From JBQCEE01 sp051960575 (GTDB lineage: Bacteria > Actinomycetota > Actinomycetes > Mycobacteriales > Jatrophihabitantaceae): DNA of 23,544 bases. The stretch lies in assembly GCF_051960575.1 (NCBI RefSeq), contig NZ_JBQCEE010000206.1, forward strand, positions 1-23,544, written 5' to 3'. This document shows positions 15,500 to 23,544 of the stretch, in pieces. The position numbers and the translations under genes were made by a program. The first letter of the stretch is position 1; each line of letters begins with the position of its first letter. The notes beneath the pieces are model-generated. The model saw only the letters and a list, made by a program, of their open reading frames with translations. It was not told the DNA's origin and did no database searches.

Positions 15500-15898
15500 T
15501 CAGCAGAGCAGGTCGTTGTTGTACTTGTCGAGCGAGGTCGCCAAGCTGTTCGCGAGCGTCGCGTCGGCCGACGCCAGCTTCGGCGAGTAGCTGTTGCCGT
15601 TGAACCCGTACTTGACCAGCAGCGCGTGCGCCTGGTTGATCGCCGTCACCGCCGCCCCACACGCGCCCGCACCGGCCTGGATGTTGAGGTCGGCGGCCAG
15701 CAGTTGCGCAGCCATGTTGAACAACGGGTCGGCGGACAGCTTGGTCTTCCCGTTGATCGTGGTCTTGTTCAGGATGTTGACCGCGTCGGTGCAGGCCGTG
15801 GCCGCCCCCAGCTTGGTCGGGTCGAGCACCAGGACGCCGAGGGTGATCGGGTGCCCGGCGTTGGCCGCCGCCAGCAGCGTCTGGTCGAGCACCGGCTT
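15500..15898 (-). pseudogene. C-terminal segment of the SpaA-like surface protein, after the second in-frame TAG
   Basis: About 132 codons from the amber codon at 15899 to TGA 15500, in the same frame as the two upstream segments. It reads KPVLDQTLLAAANAGHPITL and continues to a typical end, LATSLDKYNNDLLC. This cysteine-containing helical domain usually directly follows a YWKNWxSC motif in actinobacterial secreted SpaA/prealbumin-fold proteins; that motif lies just before the TAG here. There is no ATG or ribosome site at its beginning, only an internal GTG at 15892, so it is unlikely to be an independent gene. It would be made only by readthrough or suppression. Confidence 0.7.
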
Positions 15899-17341
15899 CT
15901 ACTTGCCACCGGAGCACGACGACCAGTTTTTCCAGTAGTCGATCGTCAGCCCGGGGCCGCCGGGCGGCGGTGTGTTGTCGATCGGGAACGACCTGGTCTG
16001 GCCGGCCGTCACGGTGAAGTCGGTGCACACCACCGAGTTGTCGCCGCTGGGGTTGTAGACCGCGAAGAACGGCGGCCCCAGCGAGGTCATCCAGCCGGGC
16101 GCCAACTGCTCGCACAGCTGGTAGGTCGTGCCCGGCACCAGGTAGGTCGCAAAGTTGATCACCCCAAGATCCGCAGCGTTGGCCACACCGGACTCGAGGA
16201 TGGCGCCGGCCGCGCCTGCCGAGGCACCGGAGCGCAGCTGGAATGTGAACGCCTGGGCGCCGCTCGGCACCGCTCCGGCGACCGTCTTCACGACCGTGGC
16301 CTTCCCCCGCGCACGGTTCGTGAACGTGCACGTCACCGTCTCGCCCGGGTCGAGCTTGAAGGTGGCCGTGCGCGTCCCGATCGAGGCGGTGCTGGGGGTC
16401 GCGCTGCCGGCGTCGTCGCAGGAGAGTCCGGTCAGGTCGAACGCCGGCGTCGGATCCGACTCCGTCGACGTGTAGGTGCCCGGCTTCAGGTTCGACACGA
16501 CGATGGTGCCGCCGTCACCGATGGAACCTGCCGCGGTCCCGGTGAAGGTGAAGGTGCCGCTCGACCCGGCCGGGTCGGTGAGCTTCTTGACGATGATGGT
16601 CCCCCGCTGGGTGTTGGTGAAGGTGCAGGTGACCGTCTCGCCCGGGTCGAGCTTGAAGGACGCAGTCCGCGTGGCGACACTGCCGCTGCTCGGTGTGGCG
16701 CTCGACCCGTCGTCGCAGGAGATGTTCGTCAGGTCGAACCCGGTCGGGTCGGACTCGGTCGAGGTGTACGTGCCCGGCACCAGGTTCGGCACGACGATGG
16801 AGCCGCCGTCGCCGATCGAGCCGGCCGCGTCACCGGTGAAGGTGAAGGACCCGCTGGCACCGGTCGGGTTCGTGACCTTCTTGACGATGATCGTTCCCCG
16901 AGCCGTGTTGGTGAACGAGCACTCCAACGTCTTGCCGGAGTCCGTCGTGAGGTTCAGGGCGAACGAGCAGGTCCTGGTGCTGGTGTTGCCCGTGACCCGC
17001 GAGGCGTCGTTGCTCAGGTCGCCGGTGACTGCGGTCAGGTCATACCCCGACTGCGGCGTCTCGGTGATCGTGTAGACGCCGCCGTCGCTGTCGAGGCTGC
17101 TCGCGAAGGACGCATACCCGGCGTTCGCCTTGACGTTGTTGAGCGTCTCGGAGAGACCGTTCGGGCCGGTGAGCGTGAAGGTCCACAGCCCGCTGCTCGT
17201 GCCCGGGTTGGTCACCTTCTGCACCTGCGCGGTGACCGGCGCCGCCGCGTTCTGGACGCTCACCGTGTGGCTGCAGGTGCTGATGTCGCCACTGATCAAC
17301 GCGAAAGTGGTGGACGCCGTGTCCTGCGGGCCGTACGGAGC
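15899..17341 (-). pseudogene. Middle segment of the SpaA-like surface protein, between two in-frame TAG codons
   Basis: Codons from just after TAG 17344–17342 to TAG 15901–15899. It contains the second half of one prealbumin-like domain (to about 17240), another such domain (VQKVTNPGTSSGLWTFTL…), two near-identical SpaA-like repeats beginning RGTIIVKK, a further KATVVKTVAG domain with a YQLCEQLAPGW motif, and a TIDYWKNWSSC motif just before the second TAG. The only possible starts are internal, the first being TTG 17299, with no ribosome site. Codon use and domain conservation look intact, so loss of function, if real, is recent. Alternatively the TAGs are read through. Confidence 0.75.
16310..16900 (-). 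repeat. Two tandem ~98-residue SpaA-like domain repeats
   Basis: Repeat one (16900–16607) and repeat two (16606–16310) each begin RGTIIVKK and end CTFTN. They share segments such as AAGSIGDGG, PGTYTSTESDP and FKLDPGETVTCTFTN almost exactly. This similarity suggests recent duplication or gene conversion. Each unit is a prealbumin-like/SpaA-type domain found in surface and pilin proteins. Confidence 0.8.
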
Positions 17342-19054
17342 CTAACCGTCCTCGTGGAAGTAGTAGCTCCCGGTCGGGCTGAGTCCCGTGATTGCGCTCG
17401 AGGTCACCGGCCCGTTGCCCAGCGCGGGGACCAGCACCGTCGTCGTGTCCCCGGTCGCGACATTCGTCGTCGCGTCGATCAGGTGGAACGTGAACGTCTG
17501 CGCCGAGTTGACCTTCAACGTCGTCGTCTTCGACACCGACAGGTTGGTGGTCGCGTCCTCGGACAGCGCGAATGCGGCGGACGCCGAGGTCGTGAATTCA
17601 CCGTCCGCGTTCACAGTGGCTGTGTCCGACAGGGATCCGGTCGCCACGGTCGCGGCGGTGGCGTACACGGTCTTGTAGAAGGTGACCGATCCGGAATCGG
17701 ACTGTGTGTCGGATGTCCAGGACACAGACCCAGTCGACACGTCCCCGAGGGTGTAGGGCTGCCCGAACGTACCCGATGCACCACTCGTCGAGTCGACGCT
17801 GAACGCGAGCCCGGCCCCACTCACCGTCTCGATGTCCGTGATGGTGGCCGTGTCATTCGTGGCCGGCCCCGAGTTCTGCACCATCGCCTGGGCCGTCGCC
17901 TGGGTCGTTCCGCTCACAGGAACGCCGGTCGCCTTGTCGGTATAACTCACCGAAGCGACGTCGTTGAGCGCGCCTGTCCCCGAAGCCACGGACGTCGTCG
18001 TGGTGAGCACCTTCACGGTCGAGTTCGCGGGTACGTCGGTCGCTGGGATCACATCGGTCTCGAGCACCGTCGTGCCGCTTCTGATGTCGTCCGAGCCGCT
18101 GACCTGGATGACGCGCGACGCGGGGTTGGTGGCATACACGTTCGTGACGACCGTGATGTTGCCGCTCGCGTCGGCTGGCAGCTTGGTCCACGTGACGGTG
18201 ACGTTGACCGACGTCTTCAGCGACGCCCTGCCGTCGCAGGTGTTGCTGAAGGGAACGGTCGACTGCGAGGTCTGCTTGGTGACGTTCCAAAGATGATTGC
18301 TGCCCTGACTTGCGCTCATGTCCTTCGACAGCTGCTGCGGCAGGATCTCCTTGACCGGGATCGAGACGTCTTTCGACCCGATGCCCGAGGACGTCAGTTG
18401 ATCGTTGAACAGATTGAAGTGCAACGACGAGCCCGGGTAACCGTGCGATCCGAGCGCCAGTCGCGCATACGCGTCGTAGAAGCAGTCGGAATTCTTCGCG
18501 ATGCCCGTCAGCGTGAGGATGCGGTACAGACTGGTTGCGTTCCCGCCCGTGGTGTAACTCGGTGCTTGACTCGTCAGCGTGCCGCAGGTGCCGGTCGACA
18601 GCGCCGTGTTGAGCACAGGCGTTCCGCTCGAGTCGTCTGACGCAAGCACGTCATAGCCGCGGGTTCCAGTGCAGGTCGACTGCGTCGCACCGGCCGCGCT
18701 GCAATTGTCGACCGCTAGGGAGAACCCGATCGTCTGACTGGTGCCGGCGCTGGTGCCGGCGCTCACCTCGAAGCGGATCGGCACGAGATCCAACTCGTTC
18801 CAGCCCTTACCGAGATTGCCCGTCGTGTAGGCGGCAGTGGGACACACGAAGCGTCCGGCGGACGGAAGGACGATCGTTCCGTTGTTCCGGCAACCGGTGA
18901 GCGTGTAACTGACACCCGAGCCGGTCGTCAGTCCCTGTGCCGTCGCCGCGCCGAATACGGTGACGACCGCCGCGCCGCTGATCACCAGCATCATGGCCGA
19001 GCAGGCGCTCATCATGCGTCGCGCAACCCGATGCCGTCCGACGTACCGCCTCAT
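17342..19054 (-). CDS. Secreted SpaA/prealbumin-fold surface protein, N-terminal segment ending at an in-frame TAG
   Basis: A 570-residue segment from ATG 19054, which is preceded by the G-rich ribosome site GGGGGTGGGG. The signal peptide is MRRYVGRHRV… with a hydrophobic core (ISGAAVVTVFGAATAQG, cleavage near residue 40). Next comes a long beta-rich, Thr/Ser/Asp-rich extracellular region with scattered paired cysteines, then DUF11-like and prealbumin-like domains. The segment stops at TAG 17344–17342 inside a domain (GSYYFHEDG, then stop, then APYGPQDTASTTF). The same frame stays open to the next TAG at 15899 and then to TGA 15500, giving 1,182 sense codons plus two TAGs. No LPXTG motif or C-terminal membrane anchor is seen in any segment. 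A surface or adhesive role is an inference from domain type. Confidence 0.75.
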   Translation of the reverse strand: MRRYVGRHRVARRMMSACSAMMLVISGAAVVTVFGAATAQGLTTGSGVSYTLTGCRNNGTIVLPSAGRFVCPTAAYTTGNLGKGWNELDLVPIRFEVSAGTSAGTSQTIGFSLAVDNCSAAGATQSTCTGTRGYDVLASDDSSGTPVLNTALSTGTCGTLTSQAPSYTTGGNATSLYRILTLTGIAKNSDCFYDAYARLALGSHGYPGSSLHFNLFNDQLTSSGIGSKDVSIPVKEILPQQLSKDMSASQGSNHLWNVTKQTSQSTVPFSNTCDGRASLKTSVNVTVTWTKLPADASGNITVVTNVYATNPASRVIQVSGSDDIRSGTTVLETDVIPATDVPANSTVKVLTTTTSVASGTGALNDVASVSYTDKATGVPVSGTTQATAQAMVQNSGPATNDTATITDIETVSGAGLAFSVDSTSGASGTFGQPYTLGDVSTGSVSWTSDTQSDSGSVTFYKTVYATAATVATGSLSDTATVNADGEFTTSASAAFALSEDATTNLSVSKTTTLKVNSAQTFTFHLIDATTNVATGDTTTVLVPALGNGPVTSSAITGLSPTGSYYFHEDG

Positions 19055-19508
19055 GCCCCACCCCCGTGGTCGATACGACGAGACGGTCGAGCGCCGTCTC
19101 GCGACGCAAGACCACAGGCCCACCGGCTGGACCGACGGACCTCTGTCTCGCAGGGCGGAACGTACGCGGCCGCTGATGTTCGTCAAAAGGATCTTGCGAC
19201 GTTTCGGCACGCATTCTCGGCTGTGATCATTGTTCGGGTTTATGTCTTTGCCGTTCCTGCGAAACGATTGCGAATCGTTCAGTCACCGTGAACCGACGGG
19301 CGCGAGCGCCCAGTTTCTACCGGCATGTGCAGCGACATTTCGATAATTTCGGCCGCCGCTCGCGCGAGGCGAGTTGATCGGCCTCGACCCCCAGCACCGT
19401 CTGGGCGAGAGAACGACGTCGCATCGGCTTCGGACGGACGACGAACTCGGGCAAAAATTGATCGGGTTCGCGCGCGACGGCTCGCAGCGCCGGCCCGAGG
19501 CGATCATG
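19055..19508. other. 454-base non-coding gap upstream of the surface-protein locus
   Basis: No convincing gene. The part around 19200–19360 is visibly less GC-rich than its surroundings and probably carries the minus-strand promoter of the surface-protein gene, though no −10/−35 pair is clear. It holds two small hairpins: AACGATT–GCG–AATCGTT (19263–19279) and GGGCG–CGAG–CGCCC (19298–19311). One of these may terminate the nirB–nirD–hemD transcript, which also runs on the minus strand and ends at 19509. Confidence 0.45.
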
Positions 19509-20612
19509 TCAGTCGACGGCGAGACGATACCCGCGCTTGACCACGGTCGTGATCATCGCGGGGTCACCGAGGGCGGTGCGGAGACGACCGAGCGCGACCT
19601 CGACCGCGTGCCCGTCGCGGCTGTCGCCGGGCAGCGCCGGCATCAGGGCCTCCCGCGAGAGCACGTGACCCGGCTGCACCGCGAGCGCCCGCAGCAGCGC
19701 CATCGAGGTCGCGGGCAGCGGCACGAGCCGGTCGTCGACGACGACGGCGTGGCCGCGGATCTCGACGTCGTGCCCGGCCAGCGACAGCCGCTGCGCGAGT
19801 GGCGGCAGGCACTCGACGACCTCACGGACCAGTGCGCCGAGACGGGCGCGCGCGGGCTGCCGCACCGGCACCCCGGCGCGCTCGAGCGGCGCCGCCGTCA
19901 CCGGCCCGACCGCCACGCAGACGGTCTGGTCGTGCAGCGCGCCGAGCACGCCGTCGAGCACGCCCGCGTCGTCGGCGGTACGCAGGAAGTTGACAGCTGC
20001 CGGCGCACTCGTGAAGGCCAGGGCGTCGATCGAGCCACCCGCGACCTGGTCGATGAGCCGACGCAGCGGCGCCTCGTCGGCGGGTGGCACCCAGCGGTAG
20101 ACCGGAACCTCGATCACATCCGCACCCGCCGCCGTCAACGCCTGCACCAGGTCGGGCAGCGGTTCGCCGTGCAGCTGCACGGCAACGCGCCTGCCACTCA
20201 GCGGCACGTTGTCGAGCACGTACCGCAGCACCTCGGTCGACGACTCCGACTCCGGCGACCACGCCTCGCGCAGCCCACCGGCCCTGACCGCACCGCGCGC
20301 CTTGGGTCCGCGGGCCAGGATCGTCGCGCGCCCCATCGAGTCGAGCAGCTGTTCGCCGAGGCCCCAGGTGTCTGCGGCGTCGAGCCAGCCGCGGAAGCCG
20401 ATGCCGGTCGTCGCGATCACCAGGTCGACGTCGCCCGCGAGCGTGCGCTTGGTCGCCTCGAGCAGCTGGGTGTCATCGGCGAGCGGCACGATGCGGATCG
20501 CCGGGCCCGACACCACCCGCGCGCCCCGTCGCTCGAGCGCCATGGCGAGTTCGTCCCGGCGCCGGGCCGCGGTGATGCCGACGGTGAAGCCGGCAGCCGG
20601 TTCGACGGTCAT
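19509..20612 (-). CDS. HemD-like uroporphyrinogen-III synthase domain fused to a winged-helix DNA-binding domain (NnaR-like)
   Basis: A 367-residue protein. Residues about 8–255 resemble uroporphyrinogen-III synthase (FTVGITAARRRDELAMALERRGA; TTGIGFRGWLD; GRRVAVQLHGEP; VYRWVPP; ALAFTSAPAAVNFL; VAVGPVTAAPLE). Residues about 275–365 form an OmpR-type winged helix (ATSMALLRALAVQPGHVLSREAL…AVEVALGRLRTALGD…VVKRGYRLA). This is the architecture of mycobacterial Rv0260c and of NnaR, a regulator that works with GlnR on nitrate and nitrite assimilation genes. Whether the synthase domain is catalytic is unknown; it may sense a tetrapyrrole or simply bind DNA. ATG 20612 overlaps the nirD TGA (ATGA), so it is the third gene of the nitrite-reductase operon. 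Confidence 0.88.
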   Translation of the reverse strand: MTVEPAAGFTVGITAARRRDELAMALERRGARVVSGPAIRIVPLADDTQLLEATKRTLAGDVDLVIATTGIGFRGWLDAADTWGLGEQLLDSMGRATILARGPKARGAVRAGGLREAWSPESESSTEVLRYVLDNVPLSGRRVAVQLHGEPLPDLVQALTAAGADVIEVPVYRWVPPADEAPLRRLIDQVAGGSIDALAFTSAPAAVNFLRTADDAGVLDGVLGALHDQTVCVAVGPVTAAPLERAGVPVRQPARARLGALVREVVECLPPLAQRLSLAGHDVEIRGHAVVVDDRLVPLPATSMALLRALAVQPGHVLSREALMPALPGDSRDGHAVEVALGRLRTALGDPAMITTVVKRGYRLAVD

Positions 20613-20965
20613 GAGCTGTCCGGACGACACAGCGCCACCTCGACGCGGCCATCGACGACGCGCGCCGCGTGCACGGGAATGCGCGTGCCCGGGTCGGACA
20701 GGCACTCGCCGGTCGCGAGGTCGAAGACCTGCTTGTGCAGCGGGGACGCGACGGTCGGCACGCCCGCCCGCGAGCCGACGATGCCGCGCGAGAGCACGTG
20801 CACCCCGGTGAACGGGTCACGATTGCCCACCGCGCGCACGTCGCCGTCGAAGGTGCGGAACAACGCCACCTGCTCATCGTCCACCAGCGCCGCGACACCC
20901 CGTTCGGGCAAGAGCTGCGCGTAGTCGCAGACCGGCGTCCAGACACGATGCTCGACGAGCGTCAT
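20609..20965 (-). CDS. nirD: Nitrite reductase [NAD(P)H] small subunit
   Basis: A 118-residue Rieske-fold subunit of the cytoplasmic assimilatory nitrite reductase. It has the NirD pattern VCDYAQLLPERGVAALVDDEQVALFR, then GNRDPFTGVHVLSRGIVG and SPLHKQVFDLATGECLSDP. In the segment equivalent to the first Rieske motif it has SPLH in place of the C-x-H cluster ligands, as expected for NirD, which carries no iron-sulfur centre. ATG 20965 overlaps the nirB TGA and its own TGA overlaps the next gene, both as ATGA. The three genes are therefore a tight translational unit. Confidence 0.95.
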   Translation of the reverse strand: MTLVEHRVWTPVCDYAQLLPERGVAALVDDEQVALFRTFDGDVRAVGNRDPFTGVHVLSRGIVGSRAGVPTVASPLHKQVFDLATGECLSDPGTRIPVHAARVVDGRVEVALCRPDSS

Positions 20966-23472
20966 CGGGTCACCTCCAGCAGCGGACGGGGCTGGTCGCG
21001 CTCCGTCGTGAACCTGATCGTGGGGTCGGGCACGCCCGGCGCGTTGACGAACGACACGAACCGCGCCAGCCGCTCGGGGTCGCGCAACGTCGCCGCCCAC
21101 TCGTCGGCGTACGAGTCGACGTGCCGCTGCATCGCGGCGTCCAGCTCGGCACCAATGCCGAGAGCATCGTCGACGAGCACCGAGCGCAGGTAGTCGAGCC
21201 CGCCGTCGAGCGACTCGAGCCACACCGACGTGCGCTGCAACCGGTCGGCGGTGCGGATGTAGAACATCAGGAACCGGTCGATCGTGCGGATCAGCGTCGC
21301 CGTGTCGACGTCGCGAACGAGCAGGTCGGCGTGCCGCGGTCGCATGCCGCCGTTGCCGCCGATGTAGAGGTTCCAGCCGTGCTCGGTGGCGATCACGCCG
21401 AAGTCCTTGCTGCGCGCCTCGGCGCATTCACGCGCGCACCCCGACACCGCCGACTTCAGCTTGTGCGGCGCCCGCAACCCGCGGTAGCGCAACTCGAGTT
21501 CGATGGCGAGGCCGACGGAGTCCTGCACCCCGAACCGGCACCACGACGAGCCGACGCACGACTTCACCGTGCGCAGCGCCTTGCCGTAGGCGTGGCCCGA
21601 CTCGAAGCCGGCGTCGACCAGCCGTGTCCAGATGCCGGGTAGTTGTTCGACGCGGGCACCGAAGAGGTCGATCCGCTGACCGCCGGTGATCTTGGTGTAG
21701 AGGCCGTAATCGCGGGCGACCTCGGCGATCACCAGCAGCTTCTCGGGCGTGATCTCGCCGCCGGGGATGCGCGGCACCACCGAGTAGGTGCCGTTGTTCT
21801 GCAGGTTGGCGAGGAAGTGGTCGTTGGTGTCCTGCAGCGCCGCCTGCTCGCCGTCGAGGATGTAGCCGCCGTGCAGGCCGGCCAGGATCGACGCCACCAC
21901 CGGCTTGCAGATGTCGCAGCCGCGGCCCGTGCCGTACCGCGTGATCAACTCGGTGAAGGTGGTGATGCGGCGCCCGCGAACGAGCTCGAAAAGCTCTGCG
22001 CGGGTCTGCGCGAAGTGCTCGCAGAGCGCCCGCGACACCTGGACGCCGCTCGCGACGAGCAGGTCCTTCAGCATCGGCACGCACGAGCCGCACGAGGTGC
22101 CGGCGCGGGTGCAGGCCTTGATCGACGGGACGTCGGTGAGGCCCTGGCTCACGATGGCACCGCAGATGTCGCCCTTGGTCACGCCGTTGCACGAGCAGAC
22201 CTGGGCGTCGTCCGGCAGTGCACCGACGCCGATCACCGCGCCACCCGACGGCGTGATCATCGCCAACGGGTCGGCGGGAAGCGGCCGTCCGACGAGCGGT
22301 CGCAACAGGGCGAAGCGCGACGCGTCACCGACGAGGACGCCACCGAGCAACGTCCGCGCGTCGTCGGACACGACCACTTTCGCGTAGGTGCGGGCGACCG
22401 GGTCGTGCACCGTCACGGCCAGCGCACCCTCGGTGGTCGCGAGCGCGTCGCCGAATGACGCGACGTCGACCCCGAGCAGTTTCAGCTTCGTCGACAGGTC
22501 CGCGCCGGTGAAGGACGCGTCGCCGCCGAGCAGGCGGTCGGCCACCGCCTCGGCCATCGCATAGCCCGGGCCGACCAGCCCGTAGGTCACGCCCTCGACC
22601 GCGGCGCACTCGCCGATCGCAAGGACATCCGCGTCGGACGAGACACACCCGGCATCGACCAGCACGCCCCCACGGGCGCCGACGGCCAGGCCGCACTCGC
22701 GCGCCAGCTGGTCGCGCGGGCGGATGCCGGCGGAGAACACGACCACGTCGAGGTCGAGCTCGACGCCGTTGGTCAGCGTGGCGAGCAGCCGGCCGCGGTC
22801 GGGCTCGATCCGCTGCACCGACGTGGCGGTGTGCACGGTGACATCGAGCGACTCGATCATCTCGCGCAGCAGGCCGCCGCCGGCGTCGTCGACCTGCAGC
22901 GGCATCAGCCGCGGCGCGAGCTCGACGACGTGCGGCGAGACACCGAGCAGGCGCAGGGCGCGCGCGGCCTCGAGCCCGAGCAGCCCGCCGCCGACGACCA
23001 TGCCGGCGGCGCGACCGCGACCCCTCGCCGCGCGCTCGCACGCGGCCCGGATCGCGTCCAGGTCGCCGAGCGTGCGGTAGACGTGGCAGCCCTCGAGGTC
23101 TCGTCCGGGCACCGGCGGCACGAACGGCGTCGAGCCGGTGGCGAGCACGAGCTTGTCGTACGTGAGCACGCGGCCGCGCGAGGTCGTCACCGTGTGCGCC
23201 GCGCGGTCGATCCCGACGACGGCCTCGTCGAGGAGGAGGTCGTACCCGGGTTCGGCATAGCAGCGCTCGCCGACCAGGTCGAGGTCGTCGGCGGTCGCCC
23301 CGTCGAACCACGACGAGAGCGCGACCCGGTCGTAGGCGCGACGCGGCTCCTCACCGACGACGGTGACCTGCCAGCGGCGGTCGGCGTCGCGCTCGCGCAG
23401 GATGTCCACGAGGTGCTGGCCGACCATGCCATTGCCGACGACGACGAGACGGGCGGGTTCGGTGGTGGGCAT
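20962..23472 (-). CDS. nirB: Nitrite reductase [NAD(P)H] large subunit
   Basis: This 836-residue cytoplasmic enzyme reduces nitrite to ammonium with electrons from NAD(P)H through FAD, iron-sulfur clusters and siroheme. The FAD-binding GNGMVGQH is at 13–20 and a second dinucleotide fold VVGGGLLGLEAA at 159–170. The BFD-type [2Fe-2S] motif has Cys426, Cys428, Cys461 and Cys464, and a further GCDIC lies at 518–522. The ferredoxin-like nitrite/sulfite reductase half follows, with the [4Fe-4S]-siroheme ligands Cys639, Cys645, Cys679 and Cys683 (SGCARECAEA). ATG 23472 is preceded by a moderate GCGAGG site. The promoter would lie in the last 72 bases of the window, which end in a nine-G run. Confidence 0.97.
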   Translation of the reverse strand: MPTTEPARLVVVGNGMVGQHLVDILRERDADRRWQVTVVGEEPRRAYDRVALSSWFDGATADDLDLVGERCYAEPGYDLLLDEAVVGIDRAAHTVTTSRGRVLTYDKLVLATGSTPFVPPVPGRDLEGCHVYRTLGDLDAIRAACERAARGRGRAAGMVVGGGLLGLEAARALRLLGVSPHVVELAPRLMPLQVDDAGGGLLREMIESLDVTVHTATSVQRIEPDRGRLLATLTNGVELDLDVVVFSAGIRPRDQLARECGLAVGARGGVLVDAGCVSSDADVLAIGECAAVEGVTYGLVGPGYAMAEAVADRLLGGDASFTGADLSTKLKLLGVDVASFGDALATTEGALAVTVHDPVARTYAKVVVSDDARTLLGGVLVGDASRFALLRPLVGRPLPADPLAMITPSGGAVIGVGALPDDAQVCSCNGVTKGDICGAIVSQGLTDVPSIKACTRAGTSCGSCVPMLKDLLVASGVQVSRALCEHFAQTRAELFELVRGRRITTFTELITRYGTGRGCDICKPVVASILAGLHGGYILDGEQAALQDTNDHFLANLQNNGTYSVVPRIPGGEITPEKLLVIAEVARDYGLYTKITGGQRIDLFGARVEQLPGIWTRLVDAGFESGHAYGKALRTVKSCVGSSWCRFGVQDSVGLAIELELRYRGLRAPHKLKSAVSGCARECAEARSKDFGVIATEHGWNLYIGGNGGMRPRHADLLVRDVDTATLIRTIDRFLMFYIRTADRLQRTSVWLESLDGGLDYLRSVLVDDALGIGAELDAAMQRHVDSYADEWAATLRDPERLARFVSFVNAPGVPDPTIRFTTERDQPRPLLEVTR

Positions 23473-23544
23473 CGGGGCGGGCCTCGCTCACATCGGGTGT
23501 CGTGGGGCGATGACGCCGGGCGACGAACCGGTGGGGGGGGGCGG

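Noticed and set aside
15899..17344. TAG as a reassigned sense codon throughout the genome
   Set aside because: bioB and bioD end at TAG exactly where their families end, and bioD's TAG overlaps the next ribosome site. Only local readthrough, suppression or mutation remains possible.
15482..18640. A 1,052-codon plus-strand open frame
   Set aside because: It is antisense to the surface-protein locus, is Arg/Gly/Val/Asp-rich, shows no domain and is typical of a high-GC shadow frame. The minus-strand reading has clear domains and a signal peptide.
23533..23541. A nine-G run near the window end
   Set aside because: It could be a regulatory slip tract or a sequencing or contig-end artefact. There is not enough flanking sequence to judge.

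Overview
The window comes from a high-GC actinobacterium (Actinomycetota). Third codon positions are strongly G/C. Gene content matches that phylum: a glpX–fumC pair, a class II fumarase, a compact biotin operon with the actinobacterial biotin synthase auxiliary protein, NirB–NirD followed by a HemD/winged-helix fusion, and small Pro/Gln/Tyr-rich membrane proteins. I cannot name the genus. No rRNA, tRNA, CRISPR array, insertion sequence or phage gene was seen.

Layout. 1–3276: central carbon metabolism, with glpX (+, broken by an apparent 31-nt deletion near its 5' end), a small YczE-like membrane protein (−) and fumC (+). 3433–6031: a secreted IPT–IPT–Fn3 alpha/beta hydrolase (+) and a short-chain dehydrogenase (+). 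6042–7485: three small membrane proteins (−): DUF2752, a DUF4190-like protein and a DUF5684-like protein with a GYGQP tail. 7572–11925: the biotin operon on the minus strand (bioA, bioF, bioD, bioB, bsaP), whose genes are overlapped or nearly touching. 12086–13738: a NarK-type nitrate/nitrite transporter, divergent from bioA. 13930–15444: a secreted three-Ig-repeat protein ending in an HEYGH zinc-protease-like domain (+). 15500–19054: a large secreted SpaA/prealbumin-fold surface protein (−), interrupted by two in-frame TAG codons. 19509–23472: a minus-strand nirB–nirD–hemD/nnaR operon with ATGA overlaps.

How the genes fit together. NarK would import nitrate or export nitrite, NirBD would reduce nitrite to ammonia with NAD(P)H, and the HemD-winged-helix protein is a likely regulator of nitrogen assimilation and/or a contributor to siroheme supply. 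The biotin operon covers the route from KAPA synthesis to biotin, including the small iron-sulfur partner that actinobacterial BioB needs. The secreted hydrolase, putative metalloprotease and SpaA-like protein form a cell-surface set.

The least ordinary signals are: the amber-interrupted surface protein, whose frame and domain homology continue across both TAGs; the glpX deletion whose ends share a 10-bp microhomology; bioB and bsaP sitting in one frame separated only by TAG GCC; an extra loop of about 85 residues in NarK; and several long inverted repeats between genes. No clearly undescribed multi-gene system was identified.
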